DNA of 8,320 nucleotides from Bacillota bacterium (GCA_023430975.1 JAEYYB010000079.1:1-8320); one strand, 5' to 3'. Numbered from the stretch's first letter, positions 1 to 6,309 are shown. Translations and numbers: made by a program. The notes: generated by a model from the letters alone, not told the origin.

Positions 1-141
1 ATTACTTACTAGCTTTTTATAAAGTTCGCAAGTTACTCAAATTTGATTTAGCTTATAAAAGCTTCATCTTAAAATTAACGAGTTTCTTTCGTCTTTTTAC
101 ACTGTTTACTTTTCAAAGTCCATCGCTGCGTTTGAAACAGC
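1..141 (-). promoter_or_regulatory. Leader of a probable rRNA operon (partial, runs off left edge)
   Basis: On the minus strand, downstream of two strong promoters, the transcript begins near 141 and carries a boxA-like antitermination motif, GGACTTTGAAAA (110-121), followed by AGTAAACAGTG. Firmicute 16S leaders and 16S-23S spacers commonly contain a 'CTTTGAAAA...AACAGT' stretch of this kind. No open reading frame of note follows and no conserved 16S 5' end is reached before position 1. The assignment to an rRNA operon is therefore an inference from the promoter pair plus the boxA-like motif; a tRNA operon is the main alternative. Confidence 0.65.
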
Positions 142-147
142 TTTTAT

Positions 148-176
148 ATACTATCACACTTTTTTTTTGCTGTCAA
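148..176 (-). promoter_or_regulatory. Sigma-A promoter P2 of the probable rRNA operon
   Basis: Read on the minus strand, the -35 box is a perfect TTGACA (171-176) and the -10 box is TAGTAT (148-153), separated by exactly 17 bp. The spacer contains a run of nine A. Transcription would start at about 141 and run towards position 1. The closeness to consensus and the pairing with a second promoter about 98 bp upstream resemble tandem rRNA promoters of Firmicutes. Confidence 0.75.
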
Positions 177-205
177 CACTTTTTTATCTCTTATTTATTC
201 CTCTT

Positions 206-226
206 CGCTGCTCATTCTCAGCAGCG
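206..226 (-). other. Hairpin between promoters P1 and P2
   Basis: A perfect 7-bp inverted repeat, CGCTGCT (206-212) and AGCAGCG (220-226), encloses a 7-nt loop. It lies in the RNA started at P1, upstream of P2. It is not followed by a T tract on either strand, so it is not a clear terminator; it may be a processing or pausing structure of the P1 transcript. Confidence 0.5.
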
Positions 227-245
227 TCTCAACGACAGCTTATTT

Positions 246-274
246 AATATACCACCTTCTAAGACTTATCTCAA
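246..274 (-). promoter_or_regulatory. Sigma-A promoter P1 of the probable rRNA operon
   Basis: On the minus strand, TTGAGA (269-274) and TATATT (246-251) are spaced by 17 bp. The DNA upstream of the -35 box (about 277-330) is very A/T-rich and could act as an UP element. The stretch between this promoter and the end of the glycosylase gene at 379 holds no gene and no hairpin-plus-T-tract terminator that I can see, so read-through from the upstream gene set into this unit is possible. Confidence 0.65.
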
Positions 275-378
275 CACCTTAAAAGATTATTTTATGCACT
301 TTAATGTAATTTATACTTTTTATTCTCCTTTTTTCTTCATAATAATCCTTATAAGTTTAAATTACGACCAGTTGAATA

Positions 379-966
379 TCAAATTAATTTTTCAAGAATG
401 CCTTTTAATTTAACCACATCCTCCATATATACATCCTGAAGGCTGGCATTATAGATGATACTGGCTGGATGATATAAAGGGTATAATGAGTATTCCTTAT
501 CTAAAACCTGAATCTTTATTAATTCACCATGAACATTACCTATACTGATACTTTTATCTCCAGAAACCATTTTAAGCGGAACATTCCCCAATGTTACAAT
601 AATCTCCGGAGAAATGATCTCTATTTCTTTTATGAGATATCTTTGGTTCTTTTCTATTTCATCCTTTGTAGGCGGCCTGTTAATCTTGCGGCCTGATTTG
701 GGATTTATCTTTGACAGCCTGTACTTTATTGAGTTTGCAACAAAAATGTTGTCTCTCATAAGCCCAATTACCTCAAGAAACTTGTTCAGATTTTTCCCGG
801 CTGCTCCCACAAAAGGTTTTGACAGTTTTACTTCATCCTTCCCCGGTGCCTCTCCAATCAATAATATACGTGTATCTATATTACCGCAATCCAATACTAT
901 TTCTTCTCCGGCAAATTCATTTTGGTATTCGGCAAATAGTTTATTTAATCTATCTTGTTTTGACAT
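379..966 (-). CDS. Uracil-DNA glycosylase superfamily protein without Fe-S cysteines
   Basis: A 195-residue protein of the uracil-DNA glycosylase fold. It shows the family-4-type motif GEAPGKDE (38-45) followed by PFVGAAG (51-57), the 'VTLGNVPLK' core strand (124-132) and a C-terminal YHPAS motif (165-169) corresponding to the HPA uracil-binding loop. Unlike its neighbour it lacks the cluster ligands: there is no N-terminal CxxC, the KCRPP cysteine is replaced by Tyr82 within an expanded KYRLSKINPKSGRKINRPP-type insert, and the next ligand position is Asn107. Its only cysteine is Cys27. It starts with ATG inside the end of the upstream glycosylase gene (22-nt overlap), suggesting translational coupling. 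It may be an active cluster-less glycosylase, one with altered substrate preference, or a DNA-binding paralogue; the sequence cannot decide. Confidence 0.82.
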   Translation of the reverse strand: MSKQDRLNKLFAEYQNEFAGEEIVLDCGNIDTRILLIGEAPGKDEVKLSKPFVGAAGKNLNKFLEVIGLMRDNIFVANSIKYRLSKINPKSGRKINRPPTKDEIEKNQRYLIKEIEIISPEIIVTLGNVPLKMVSGDKSISIGNVHGELIKIQVLDKEYSLYPLYHPASIIYNASLQDVYMEDVVKLKGILEKLI

Positions 967-1514
967 AGTTCATCCAACCTTTGTTTTACTTTTTTCATGT
1001 CCTGCCACATAAGAATTTTTTTCGATTCATCACGTAATAGTGCTGCAGGATGAAATGTAGGCATTATCCAATAGCCCTTTCTTTCAATCCACGTTCCCCT
1101 TATCTGCGTAATCTTAGCATCTTTATCCACTATATATTTCATAGCAGTTGCACCTAGACATACAATTATCCTTGGCTTTATCAGATAAACCTGATTCCTT
1201 AAATAAGGAAGGCATTTTTCCGCTTCGTCATCAAGAGGAACTCTGTTTCCAGGAGGCCTGCATTTAACCACATTTGCGATATAATATTGGTCTTTACCAA
1301 TTTCCAGGGCATCCAGTAAAATATCGAGTAACTTTCCCGCTGGGCCCACAAAAGGCAACCCTTGCTTATCCTCCTGTTCTCCCGGGCCTTCTCCGATAAA
1401 CAAAAGAGGAGCATTAGCATTTCCCCTGCCAACAACTATATTTTTTCTTGTACTACCCAGGCCGCACCTTTGGCAGCCAGAACATGCTCCAATTAATTCT
1501 TCCCAATCCAGCAT
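945..1514 (-). CDS. Family 4 uracil-DNA glycosylase ([4Fe-4S])
   Basis: A 189-residue enzyme expected to excise uracil from DNA and start base-excision repair of deaminated cytosine. Family 4 features are complete: cluster cysteines Cys14, Cys17, Cys85 (in KCRPPGNR) and Cys101, the GEGPGEQED motif (41-49) with PFVGPAG (54-60), and the C-terminal FHPAALLR motif (154-161). The length matches the usual bacterial family 4 form of about 190-200 residues. It starts 6 nt after the queE stop codon; the GAGGGG in the last codons of queE can serve as its ribosome binding site. It is therefore probably co-transcribed with the que genes upstream and overlaps the cluster-less paralogue downstream. Confidence 0.9.
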   Translation of the reverse strand: MLDWEELIGACSGCQRCGLGSTRKNIVVGRGNANAPLLFIGEGPGEQEDKQGLPFVGPAGKLLDILLDALEIGKDQYYIANVVKCRPPGNRVPLDDEAEKCLPYLRNQVYLIKPRIIVCLGATAMKYIVDKDAKITQIRGTWIERKGYWIMPTFHPAALLRDESKKILMWQDMKKVKQRLDELCQNKID

Positions 1515-1520
1515 TTTTTA

Positions 1521-2150
1521 TTAAACCCCTCTTTTATCCACACCCCAAATAATTTTATGGAGCTGAATCTGAAACCTTGCATCCAGCTTGTCTCTTAATA
1601 TCCAATCAACCAAGTCACAGTACTCAATCTTTCCAAATACCGGCGAAAATGTAATGATACCCTTCCTATAATGCTCCTTTATTATGGCCTTTGCCCACTC
1701 ATAATCCTCTTTCCCGTCAATCACAAACTTTATTTCATCTCTATCTGACAGAAAACCCATATTAAGCAGGTTCATTTCCTTGGAAGCTCCACTGGACGGG
1801 CATTTGACATCCATTACATACGAATGCTTTGCGGGCAATTTGAATAGGCTTATATCCATTGAACCGTTAGTTTCTATAGTGACATTGTAGTCTTCCAACA
1901 GCACCAATAGCTTTTCCATATCCCTTTGCAAAAGAGGCTCACCGCCTGTAATGCAAACCCTCTTGTAATAATGCTTTTTTATCTCATCAAACACTTCTTC
2001 CGGTTTCATCTCTGTACCATCTTCATAGGCATACGCTGTATCACAGTAGGAACACCTAAGATTACATCCGCTAAAACGCACAAATACAGTGGGAAAACCT
2101 GCATAAATGCTTTCCCCCTGTATGCTTAGAAAAATTTCGTTTACTTTCAT
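1521..2150 (-). CDS. queE: 7-carboxy-7-deazaguanine synthase QueE
   Basis: A radical SAM enzyme that converts 6-carboxy-5,6,7,8-tetrahydropterin to 7-carboxy-7-deazaguanine in the preQ0/queuosine pathway. The 209-residue protein begins with the typical NEIFLSIQGES segment (4-14), carries the cluster motif CxxxCxxC at Cys29, Cys33 and Cys36, the GGEP motif (69-72) that contacts SAM, an ETNG motif near residue 93, and the characteristic end QLHKIIWGVDKRGV. The length is usual for the family. An AGGAAG-like ribosome binding site lies about 12 nt upstream of the ATG. It sits between queD and the family 4 glycosylase with short gaps, as expected for one operon. Confidence 0.95.
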   Translation of the reverse strand: MKVNEIFLSIQGESIYAGFPTVFVRFSGCNLRCSYCDTAYAYEDGTEMKPEEVFDEIKKHYYKRVCITGGEPLLQRDMEKLLVLLEDYNVTIETNGSMDISLFKLPAKHSYVMDVKCPSSGASKEMNLLNMGFLSDRDEIKFVIDGKEDYEWAKAIIKEHYRKGIITFSPVFGKIEYCDLVDWILRDKLDARFQIQLHKIIWGVDKRGV

Positions 2151-2186
2151 ATTAATTTATCTTCCTATCTTTAATCTTCCTGATCT

Positions 2187-2570
2187 TTAAACCATATCTT
2201 TTCTATCTATAGTAATAAAACTTGTGGGGGTTTCCCATAAAACAATTTTTTCAAGAAAGTACTCCTGACCCTTTATGGATGCATCAATCTTATCCCATAT
2301 CCAAAATCCCAAAAGCTCGCATGTAGGATTAAACTCAAAAAGTTCATTAAGATACCTATGATCAACAACTGAAATAACCTCATCCTTGACTATCCTTTTA
2401 AGATCATTAAAGTCTATAACAAACCCATTTTTATTTACAGGTCCCTTTAAAGTTACTTCAAGCTTGTAGGTATGCCCGTGAATGTATTTACATTTACCCT
2501 CATATTCATATAAATGATGTGCACTATCAAAAGTAAAAACTTTTGTAATGCTCATTAATCTCTTATTCAT
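2187..2570 (-). CDS. queD: 6-carboxy-5,6,7,8-tetrahydropterin synthase QueD
   Basis: A cytoplasmic zinc enzyme of the 6-pyruvoyltetrahydropterin synthase family; it turns 7,8-dihydroneopterin triphosphate into 6-carboxytetrahydropterin, the substrate of QueE. I chose the ATG at 2568-2570 (127 residues) because AAAGGAAT (2575-2582) lies at good distance upstream; a start at 2615 would add 15 residues but has no convincing ribosome binding site and lies beside repeat element A. In this numbering the zinc ligands are His18, His31 and His33 (the KYIHGH motif), the catalytic cysteine is Cys27, the Asp70-His71 pair follows in VVDHRYLNE, and the substrate-binding glutamate is Glu113 in WETPTSF. The NPTCE motif (81-85) is also typical. 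Confidence 0.93.
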   Translation of the reverse strand: MNKRLMSITKVFTFDSAHHLYEYEGKCKYIHGHTYKLEVTLKGPVNKNGFVIDFNDLKRIVKDEVISVVDHRYLNELFEFNPTCELLGFWIWDKIDASIKGQEYFLEKIVLWETPTSFITIDRKDMV

Positions 2571-2627
2571 ATCTATTCCTTTCACTAAAGGCATTAATAA
2601 AAATACATTATCCAAAATTTTACTATA

Positions 2628-2722
2628 TTAAAAGTGTTAATAATCTTACATTTGGCGGATCAAATAACGAACGGTTCAACGGGATTTGCGACAGACAAAT
2701 GTAATAGATTTATCACTTTTAA
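2628..2722 (+). repeat. Palindromic MITE-like element, copy A
   Basis: A 95-bp unit with 9-bp perfect terminal inverted repeats TTAAAAGTG/CACTTTTAA, directly flanked by TA on both sides (2626-2627 and 2723-2724). Further in are a perfect 9-bp stem TTACATTTG (2646-2654)/CAAATGTAA (2696-2704) and an inner stem CAAAT (2661-2665)/ATTTG (2684-2688) enclosing the core AACGAACGG. It lies between queC and queD, so the que transcript would carry it in antisense orientation to the core motif. It belongs to the same family as copies B, C and D. Confidence 0.85.
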
Positions 2723-2774
2723 TAATATAATATAATTAAATTCAGCTTTTTGAAATGCCCAATTGACCAGTTAA

Positions 2775-3503
2775 TTATTGGTTAATATCCAACTCATCTT
2801 TGTTCATCGCTTGATTTCCGGCAATATCAATTTCCATATTGTTTATGGAATATTCAATAGGATCCTCTATCCCGGCTTCCTCGAATCCTTTCAAGCGAAG
2901 GACACAGCTGTCACAAACACCGCAAGCCTTTTCTCCGCCCTTATAGCAGCTCCATGTTAAATGCAGTGGTGCACCTTTATCGCATGCCAGCTTAATAATT
3001 TCCGATTTGGACAAATTCAATAGAGGTGTAACAATCTTTACCCCTCTGCCTTCAACCCCGCTTTTGGTTCCTACAGCAACCATCTGCTGGAATGCATCTA
3101 TAAACTCCGGCCTGCAGTCAGGATAACCGCTGTAATCTATGGCATTTACTCCAATATAGATAGCCTCAGCATTTACAACCTCTGCATAACCCACTGCATA
3201 ACTCAGGAAAATTATATTCCTTGCCGGAACATATGTTATAGGTATAAACTTATCCCCTTTATACTCAGGTACATTAATATTCATGTCTGTAAGAGCACTT
3301 CCTCCTACATTATCCAGCTTAAACACATTATATGTTTTTAGCTTGTAGTACTTGGCAATAAGCCCTGCACAGTGAAGCTCCCGACGATGCCTCTGTCCAT
3401 AATCAAATGATATGGGAAATACTTCATAGCCGTCCTTTATCGCAACCGATAAACAAGTTGTACTATCAAGACCTCCTGAAAGCAATACAACTGCTCTTTT
3501 CAT
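2775..3503 (-). CDS. queC: 7-cyano-7-deazaguanine synthase QueC
   Basis: An ATP-dependent enzyme that converts 7-carboxy-7-deazaguanine with ammonia to preQ0. The 242-residue protein has the PP-loop ATP-binding motif SGGLDSTT (9-16), the FDYGQRHRRE segment (33-42), the VPARN motif (92-96) and four zinc-binding cysteines at Cys186, Cys194, Cys197 and Cys200 (WSCYKGGEKACGVCDSC). After the usual family end (EEAGIEDPIEY) there is an extra tail of about 23 residues rich in Asn, Asp and Glu. A GGAGG (3510-3514) lies 6 nt upstream of the ATG. It is the first gene of the que set; a roughly 200-bp gap filled by repeat A separates it from queD. No queF, tgt, queA or folE is in the window. Confidence 0.96.
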   Translation of the reverse strand: MKRAVVLLSGGLDSTTCLSVAIKDGYEVFPISFDYGQRHRRELHCAGLIAKYYKLKTYNVFKLDNVGGSALTDMNINVPEYKGDKFIPITYVPARNIIFLSYAVGYAEVVNAEAIYIGVNAIDYSGYPDCRPEFIDAFQQMVAVGTKSGVEGRGVKIVTPLLNLSKSEIIKLACDKGAPLHLTWSCYKGGEKACGVCDSCVLRLKGFEEAGIEDPIEYSINNMEIDIAGNQAMNKDELDINQ

Positions 3504-3573
3504 AACTGTCCTCCATTTACTAGGGAATGACTAAAATCTCCATCCCTAACTATATTAATAATTCTTATTAAGT
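3504..3573 (-). promoter_or_regulatory. queC leader with a hairpin just upstream of the ribosome binding site
   Basis: On the minus strand, TAGGGA/TCCCTA (3543-3548 with 3521-3526) forms a 6-bp stem, extended by two more pairs past a one-base bulge, ending 6 nt before the Shine-Dalgarno at 3510-3514. I looked for a preQ1 class I or II riboswitch, common before que genes, and do not see its CACC-containing loop plus A-rich tail. A -10-like TATAGT (3549-3554) has no good -35 partner, so the promoter is uncertain. The segment 3521-3537 also resembles the arm of the palindrome at 3574-3669 and may be a fragment of one. Confidence 0.35.
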
Positions 3574-3669
3574 AATGGCTAAGAAATAACATCCAATTCT
3601 CATCGTCCAAAACCCCGTTAAATCGTCGGGGTTTTGGACTCTAGAATATGAAGTTATTTCTAAGGCATT
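3574..3669. repeat. Imperfect palindrome of about 96 bp
   Basis: Nested inverted arms centre on the loop at 3618-3626: a perfect 13-bp inner stem (3605-3617 with 3627-3639), a middle match ATTCT (3596-3600)/AGAAT (3643-3647), a perfect 9-bp match AGAAATAAC (3582-3590)/GTTATTTCT (3653-3661), and outer bases matching out to 3574 and 3669 with two mismatches. The total symmetry is far longer than a terminator needs. It has a size similar to element A but unrelated sequence. It fills the gap between the dehydratase activator and queC. Confidence 0.7.
3605..3639 (-). terminator. Intrinsic terminator after the dehydratase operon
   Basis: A perfect 13-bp stem (3605-3617 with 3627-3639) with a 9-nt loop. 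Read on the minus strand the core is AAAACCCCG, loop ACGATTTAA, then CGGGGTTTT: a GC-rich stem followed by a T run that itself pairs with the preceding A run. It begins 37 nt beyond the activator stop codon. The symmetry means it could also act on the plus strand. Confidence 0.65.
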
Positions 3670-3676
3670 CCTAAAT

Positions 3677-4438
3677 CTATTTCATTGAATATATACAGCA
3701 GCCCAATGCACCGTTTAACTGCGGGTATTGCGGCACTATTACATCTTTAAAATCTGTTTCCTTTTTAATAAAATCAAGAAGGGCTTTATTTGCAGCCACC
3801 CCACCTGTTACAACTATACTTTCCCCTGGAAATCTCTCTATCAGAGGTTTCATCCTTTTAAATAAAGAGTAATTTATTGAAGCTGCAAGAACTTCAATCG
3901 CATATCCTTCAGAAATTTTTCCTATAAGCTCCGACTCGGCAAAAACTGCACATGTTGAGCTTAAATCCACTGGATTTTGTGAGTAATTTGCTATTTCTCC
4001 TACGCTTAGCCCTATTACCTTTGCCATATTTTCCAGGTATCTTCCACATGATGCGGCACATTTATCGTTTAATATCATATCGGTAATCCTTTTATTCTTA
4101 ATGTCGATTACCTTGCTGTCCTGCCCGCCCACATCCAAAAGTGTAAAGTCGCTAAGTCCTGTTTGCCAAACTGCTCCGAATGTATGTGCCTTAAGCTCTG
4201 TTATAGCTTCAGCACCATCTATATTTATATTGTTGCGCCCATAACCGGTGCTAACAATACGATCTGCCTTACCCATATCAAGCTTATCAAAATCTACAAA
4301 TATTTTACCTTCTATATAAGTACAATAATTTTTATAAAAATCAAAAGTATCAAAAACCAAACTCTTTTGAAAATTTTCATTCTCGAATAATACAACTTTT
4401 ACAGCTCTGCTTCCGATGTCAAAGCCTAAAACTACCAT
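3677..4438 (-). CDS. 2-hydroxyacyl-CoA dehydratase activator (BadF/HgdC-type ATPase)
   Basis: A 253-residue member of the BadF/BadG/BcrA/BcrD ATPase family (actin/hexokinase fold). Such proteins form homodimers with one bridging [4Fe-4S] cluster and use ATP hydrolysis to push a low-potential electron onto a partner dehydratase or reductase. Visible motifs: GFDIGSRAVK (5-14, phosphate loop 1), STGYGR (63-68), LLDVGGQDSK (100-109, phosphate loop 2), and the cluster cysteines Cys127 (in DKCAASCGRYLE) and Cys163 (in STCAVFAESE), followed by VVTGGVAANKAL near 210-220. The usual CAAGTGRFLE is here CAASCGRYLE, giving an extra Cys131. Its ATG lies 14 nt after the stop of the dehydratase-like gene, with AGGGGAAG as ribosome binding site. 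Confidence 0.92.
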   Translation of the reverse strand: MVVLGFDIGSRAVKVVLFENENFQKSLVFDTFDFYKNYCTYIEGKIFVDFDKLDMGKADRIVSTGYGRNNINIDGAEAITELKAHTFGAVWQTGLSDFTLLDVGGQDSKVIDIKNKRITDMILNDKCAASCGRYLENMAKVIGLSVGEIANYSQNPVDLSSTCAVFAESELIGKISEGYAIEVLAASINYSLFKRMKPLIERFPGESIVVTGGVAANKALLDFIKKETDFKDVIVPQYPQLNGALGCCIYSMK

Positions 4439-4452
4439 CTTCTAACTTCCCC

Positions 4453-5436
4453 TTATTTTAACATTTCAATAAATGCTTCTATCCTAAGCTTGGTCCTTGC
4501 ATCTATATTACCGGGCTTATCACCCTCTAATGTCAATATCGGCACTCCAAGTTCCTTTCTAATTACAATATCCTCTATTCCCCTGAAACAAAATGATTGG
4601 GTATAGTGTATAATTGCATCTATGTTTCTTAGTTCTATTTGCTTTTTAATATCACTAAGCCTTCCGCTAAGACTGTAAGGATAGGTAAAGTTTGAATAAG
4701 TCTTGACCAAATCCCTTATTCCTATACTATCCGCCATTGTAAACTGCCTTTGGACCTCATTATAAACTATTCTTGCATCCTTCTCTTCAACAAAATCATA
4801 CAAATCTGTATAAATGGGAGGAACTCCAATATACCCCAATCTGATTCTGTTTTTATTCTCACTTCTAGCTTCTATATTATTAATCAAATTTGTAATATCA
4901 TCTGAAAATACTTTATAATCTCCGTTAAAATCACTGCTGGACACCTGCCATAGATGATTCTCAAACCCGGTTGCCTTATTATGCTTCCATGTTAGTTCAT
5001 CGAGGTAGACAAGCTTATTTCTTATCTCATCAAGCTCATCTTTAACCTTATTACATTCATCTAAAGTTACATTAAAATATTCACATAGCTTCCTGATCTC
5101 TAAACCAAGCTTCTCGGCAGTATCTGAACTGGGATACGCAAAGGGAATAGCCGTAATGCCCTTTAACTCCAACACTTCCAACAAGGCCTTAGCATTAGAG
5201 CAGTCGCCCTCAACAACTCCTATTATGGTATCAATATCTTCACAGTTTACAACCCCTGAATAAATTCCTTTTATCCACGCACAAGTGTTTCTTGGAAATC
5301 CAGCATTCTCTGCATCCTCAATATTCTTTTGGGGACTTTCAGCAGTGATGAAAACATTATTCAAGTCAACAGGAATCATTCCCGCTGCAAAAATTATCTC
5401 AACAGGAATGCTTGTAGTAAAACCAATCTTCTTCAA
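4453..5436 (-). CDS. 2-hydroxyacyl-CoA dehydratase-like subunit (HgdB/YjiM family)
   Basis: A 327-residue protein of the 2-hydroxyglutaryl-CoA dehydratase D-component family, the electron acceptor of the activator encoded next to it. Recognisable parts are the start IGFTTSIPVEIIFAAG-type segment with IPVDLNN (21-27), the FPRNTCAW region, EGDCSN, GYIGVPPIY (201-209) and QSFCFRGIED. The likely Fe-S ligands are Cys52, Cys79 and Cys283; Cys65, Cys118 and Cys128 are further cysteines. There is one subunit gene, not the alpha/beta pair of classical dehydratases, so a homodimer is likely. The double-cubane cluster protein branch is an alternative, though three candidate ligands fit one [4Fe-4S] better. 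Substrate unknown. I used the TTG at 5434-5436 because GAGGTG lies 7 nt upstream. Confidence 0.88.
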   Translation of the reverse strand: MKKIGFTTSIPVEIIFAAGMIPVDLNNVFITAESPQKNIEDAENAGFPRNTCAWIKGIYSGVVNCEDIDTIIGVVEGDCSNAKALLEVLELKGITAIPFAYPSSDTAEKLGLEIRKLCEYFNVTLDECNKVKDELDEIRNKLVYLDELTWKHNKATGFENHLWQVSSSDFNGDYKVFSDDITNLINNIEARSENKNRIRLGYIGVPPIYTDLYDFVEEKDARIVYNEVQRQFTMADSIGIRDLVKTYSNFTYPYSLSGRLSDIKKQIELRNIDAIIHYTQSFCFRGIEDIVIRKELGVPILTLEGDKPGNIDARTKLRIEAFIEMLK

Positions 5437-5453
5437 AACTTAGCACCTCAAAC

Positions 5454-6107
5454 CTACATTTTAGTTTTATTTATGTATTTGGAAATCAGCCGTTTTTCCT
5501 TTCTTTCCAGCTTCTTTATGTAATCTTCATACTTCTCCCTGTTAACAGTGTCCATATCCAATATATGAACTCCATACATGTTATTGGGCCAAATTACATC
5601 GCTCCATTTAATCTCGCATTTGAAATTTATGATATTATCACTGGATAGATAAACATTCATATCTACTTTTTCACCAATTTCCATGTAGCCCTTTGTTATT
5701 ATACTCATACCCGTGTTGCTCAAATTAGTAACAACAGAATAAACTTCGCTGAAATCTTCCATAACCTTTAAGCTTGAACTTAAGTATGCATCATACCTGT
5801 ATGAATACCTTATATTCTTTATTCTTTTAATGTTATTTACAGTTAGCAGCACTGCCCTTGATGTAAATTTAATTTCTTGTACTGTTGATTCTATGGTATA
5901 TAGAAATTCATTGTCCGAGTACTTGATTAACAAATTATCGCCGATCATAATTACTTTAACCATATAGTCTTCAACCTGCTCGACTTCAATACAGTTTCCA
6001 TAAGCTTTACGGATAATTGTTGTCACCCAATCGTAACTACCTGGATGTCTGGTCTTGATAATTGACTTTTCAGGCAGAATGTTCTCTATCTCAATTAAAT
6101 CATCCAT
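5454..6107 (-). CDS. PilZ-domain protein, YcgR-like, probable c-di-GMP receptor
   Basis: A 217-residue soluble protein with an N-terminal YcgR/PilZN-like beta domain (about 10-95) and a C-terminal PilZ domain (about 97-200). The c-di-GMP-binding residues are intact: RxxxR at Arg100-Arg104 (RYSYR) and NxSxxG at 128-133 (NLSNTG), followed by MSI and a late YGVHI strand. PilZ proteins of this type sense cyclic di-GMP and control motility, exopolysaccharide or other outputs. The C-terminal tail (about 195-217) is very Lys/Arg-rich. GAGGAG lies about 10 nt upstream of the ATG. The stop codon is only 17 nt from the TTG of the dehydratase-like gene, so the three genes probably form one operon. No c-di-GMP riboswitch is visible upstream. 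Confidence 0.9.
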   Translation of the reverse strand: MDDLIEIENILPEKSIIKTRHPGSYDWVTTIIRKAYGNCIEVEQVEDYMVKVIMIGDNLLIKYSDNEFLYTIESTVQEIKFTSRAVLLTVNNIKRIKNIRYSYRYDAYLSSSLKVMEDFSEVYSVVTNLSNTGMSIITKGYMEIGEKVDMNVYLSSDNIINFKCEIKWSDVIWPNNMYGVHILDMDTVNREKYEDYIKKLERKEKRLISKYINKTKM

Positions 6108-6208
6108 GCTTATTTCACTCCTCGTATCATATTCTTTTTTTATGTATCGGCTAAAACTTATATTTATCTTATAAGCTTATTAAAATAATCCCTTCGCAAC
6201 CTTCCTAT

Positions 6209-6303
6209 ATAAAAATGATAATAATCTTATATTTGTCAGAGCAAATAACGAACGCTTTTACGGGATTTGCGATAGACAAATGTAAAAGATTATTCACTCT
6301 TCA
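6209..6303 (+). repeat. Palindromic MITE-like element, copy B
   Basis: A 95-bp copy aligned with A without length change. The termini are decayed (ATAAAAATG on the left, CACTCTTCA on the right, the latter followed by TA). The inner parts are well kept: TTATATTTG pairing with CAAATGTAA through one G-T wobble, a perfect inner stem GCAAAT (6241-6246)/ATTTGC (6265-6270), the core AACGAACG and the GATAGA bulge. It has the same orientation as A, C and D. Confidence 0.82.
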
Positions 6304-6309
6304 TATATA

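Noticed and set aside
132..413. Plus-strand reading frame of 93 codons
   Set aside because: It lies across the antisense of the two minus-strand promoters, is rich in Phe, Leu and Tyr as expected for translated T-rich DNA, has no ribosome binding site and runs into the glycosylase gene on the other strand.
614..1012. Plus-strand reading frame of 132 codons
   Set aside because: It is the antisense shadow of the two glycosylase genes, whose family motifs on the minus strand are clear.
2571..2615. Upstream queD start at 2615
   Set aside because: It would add 15 residues not typical of QueD and has no suitable ribosome binding site, whereas the ATG at 2570 has AAAGGAAT at correct spacing.
3504..3600. 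preQ1 riboswitch upstream of queC
   Set aside because: Expected from the pathway, but the leader hairpin lacks the CACC-type loop bases and the A-rich tail pairing of class I, and the layout of class II is absent. A different class cannot be ruled out by eye.
6108..6208. c-di-GMP riboswitch upstream of the PilZ gene
   Set aside because: The conserved GEMM-type junction and receptor sequences are not present.
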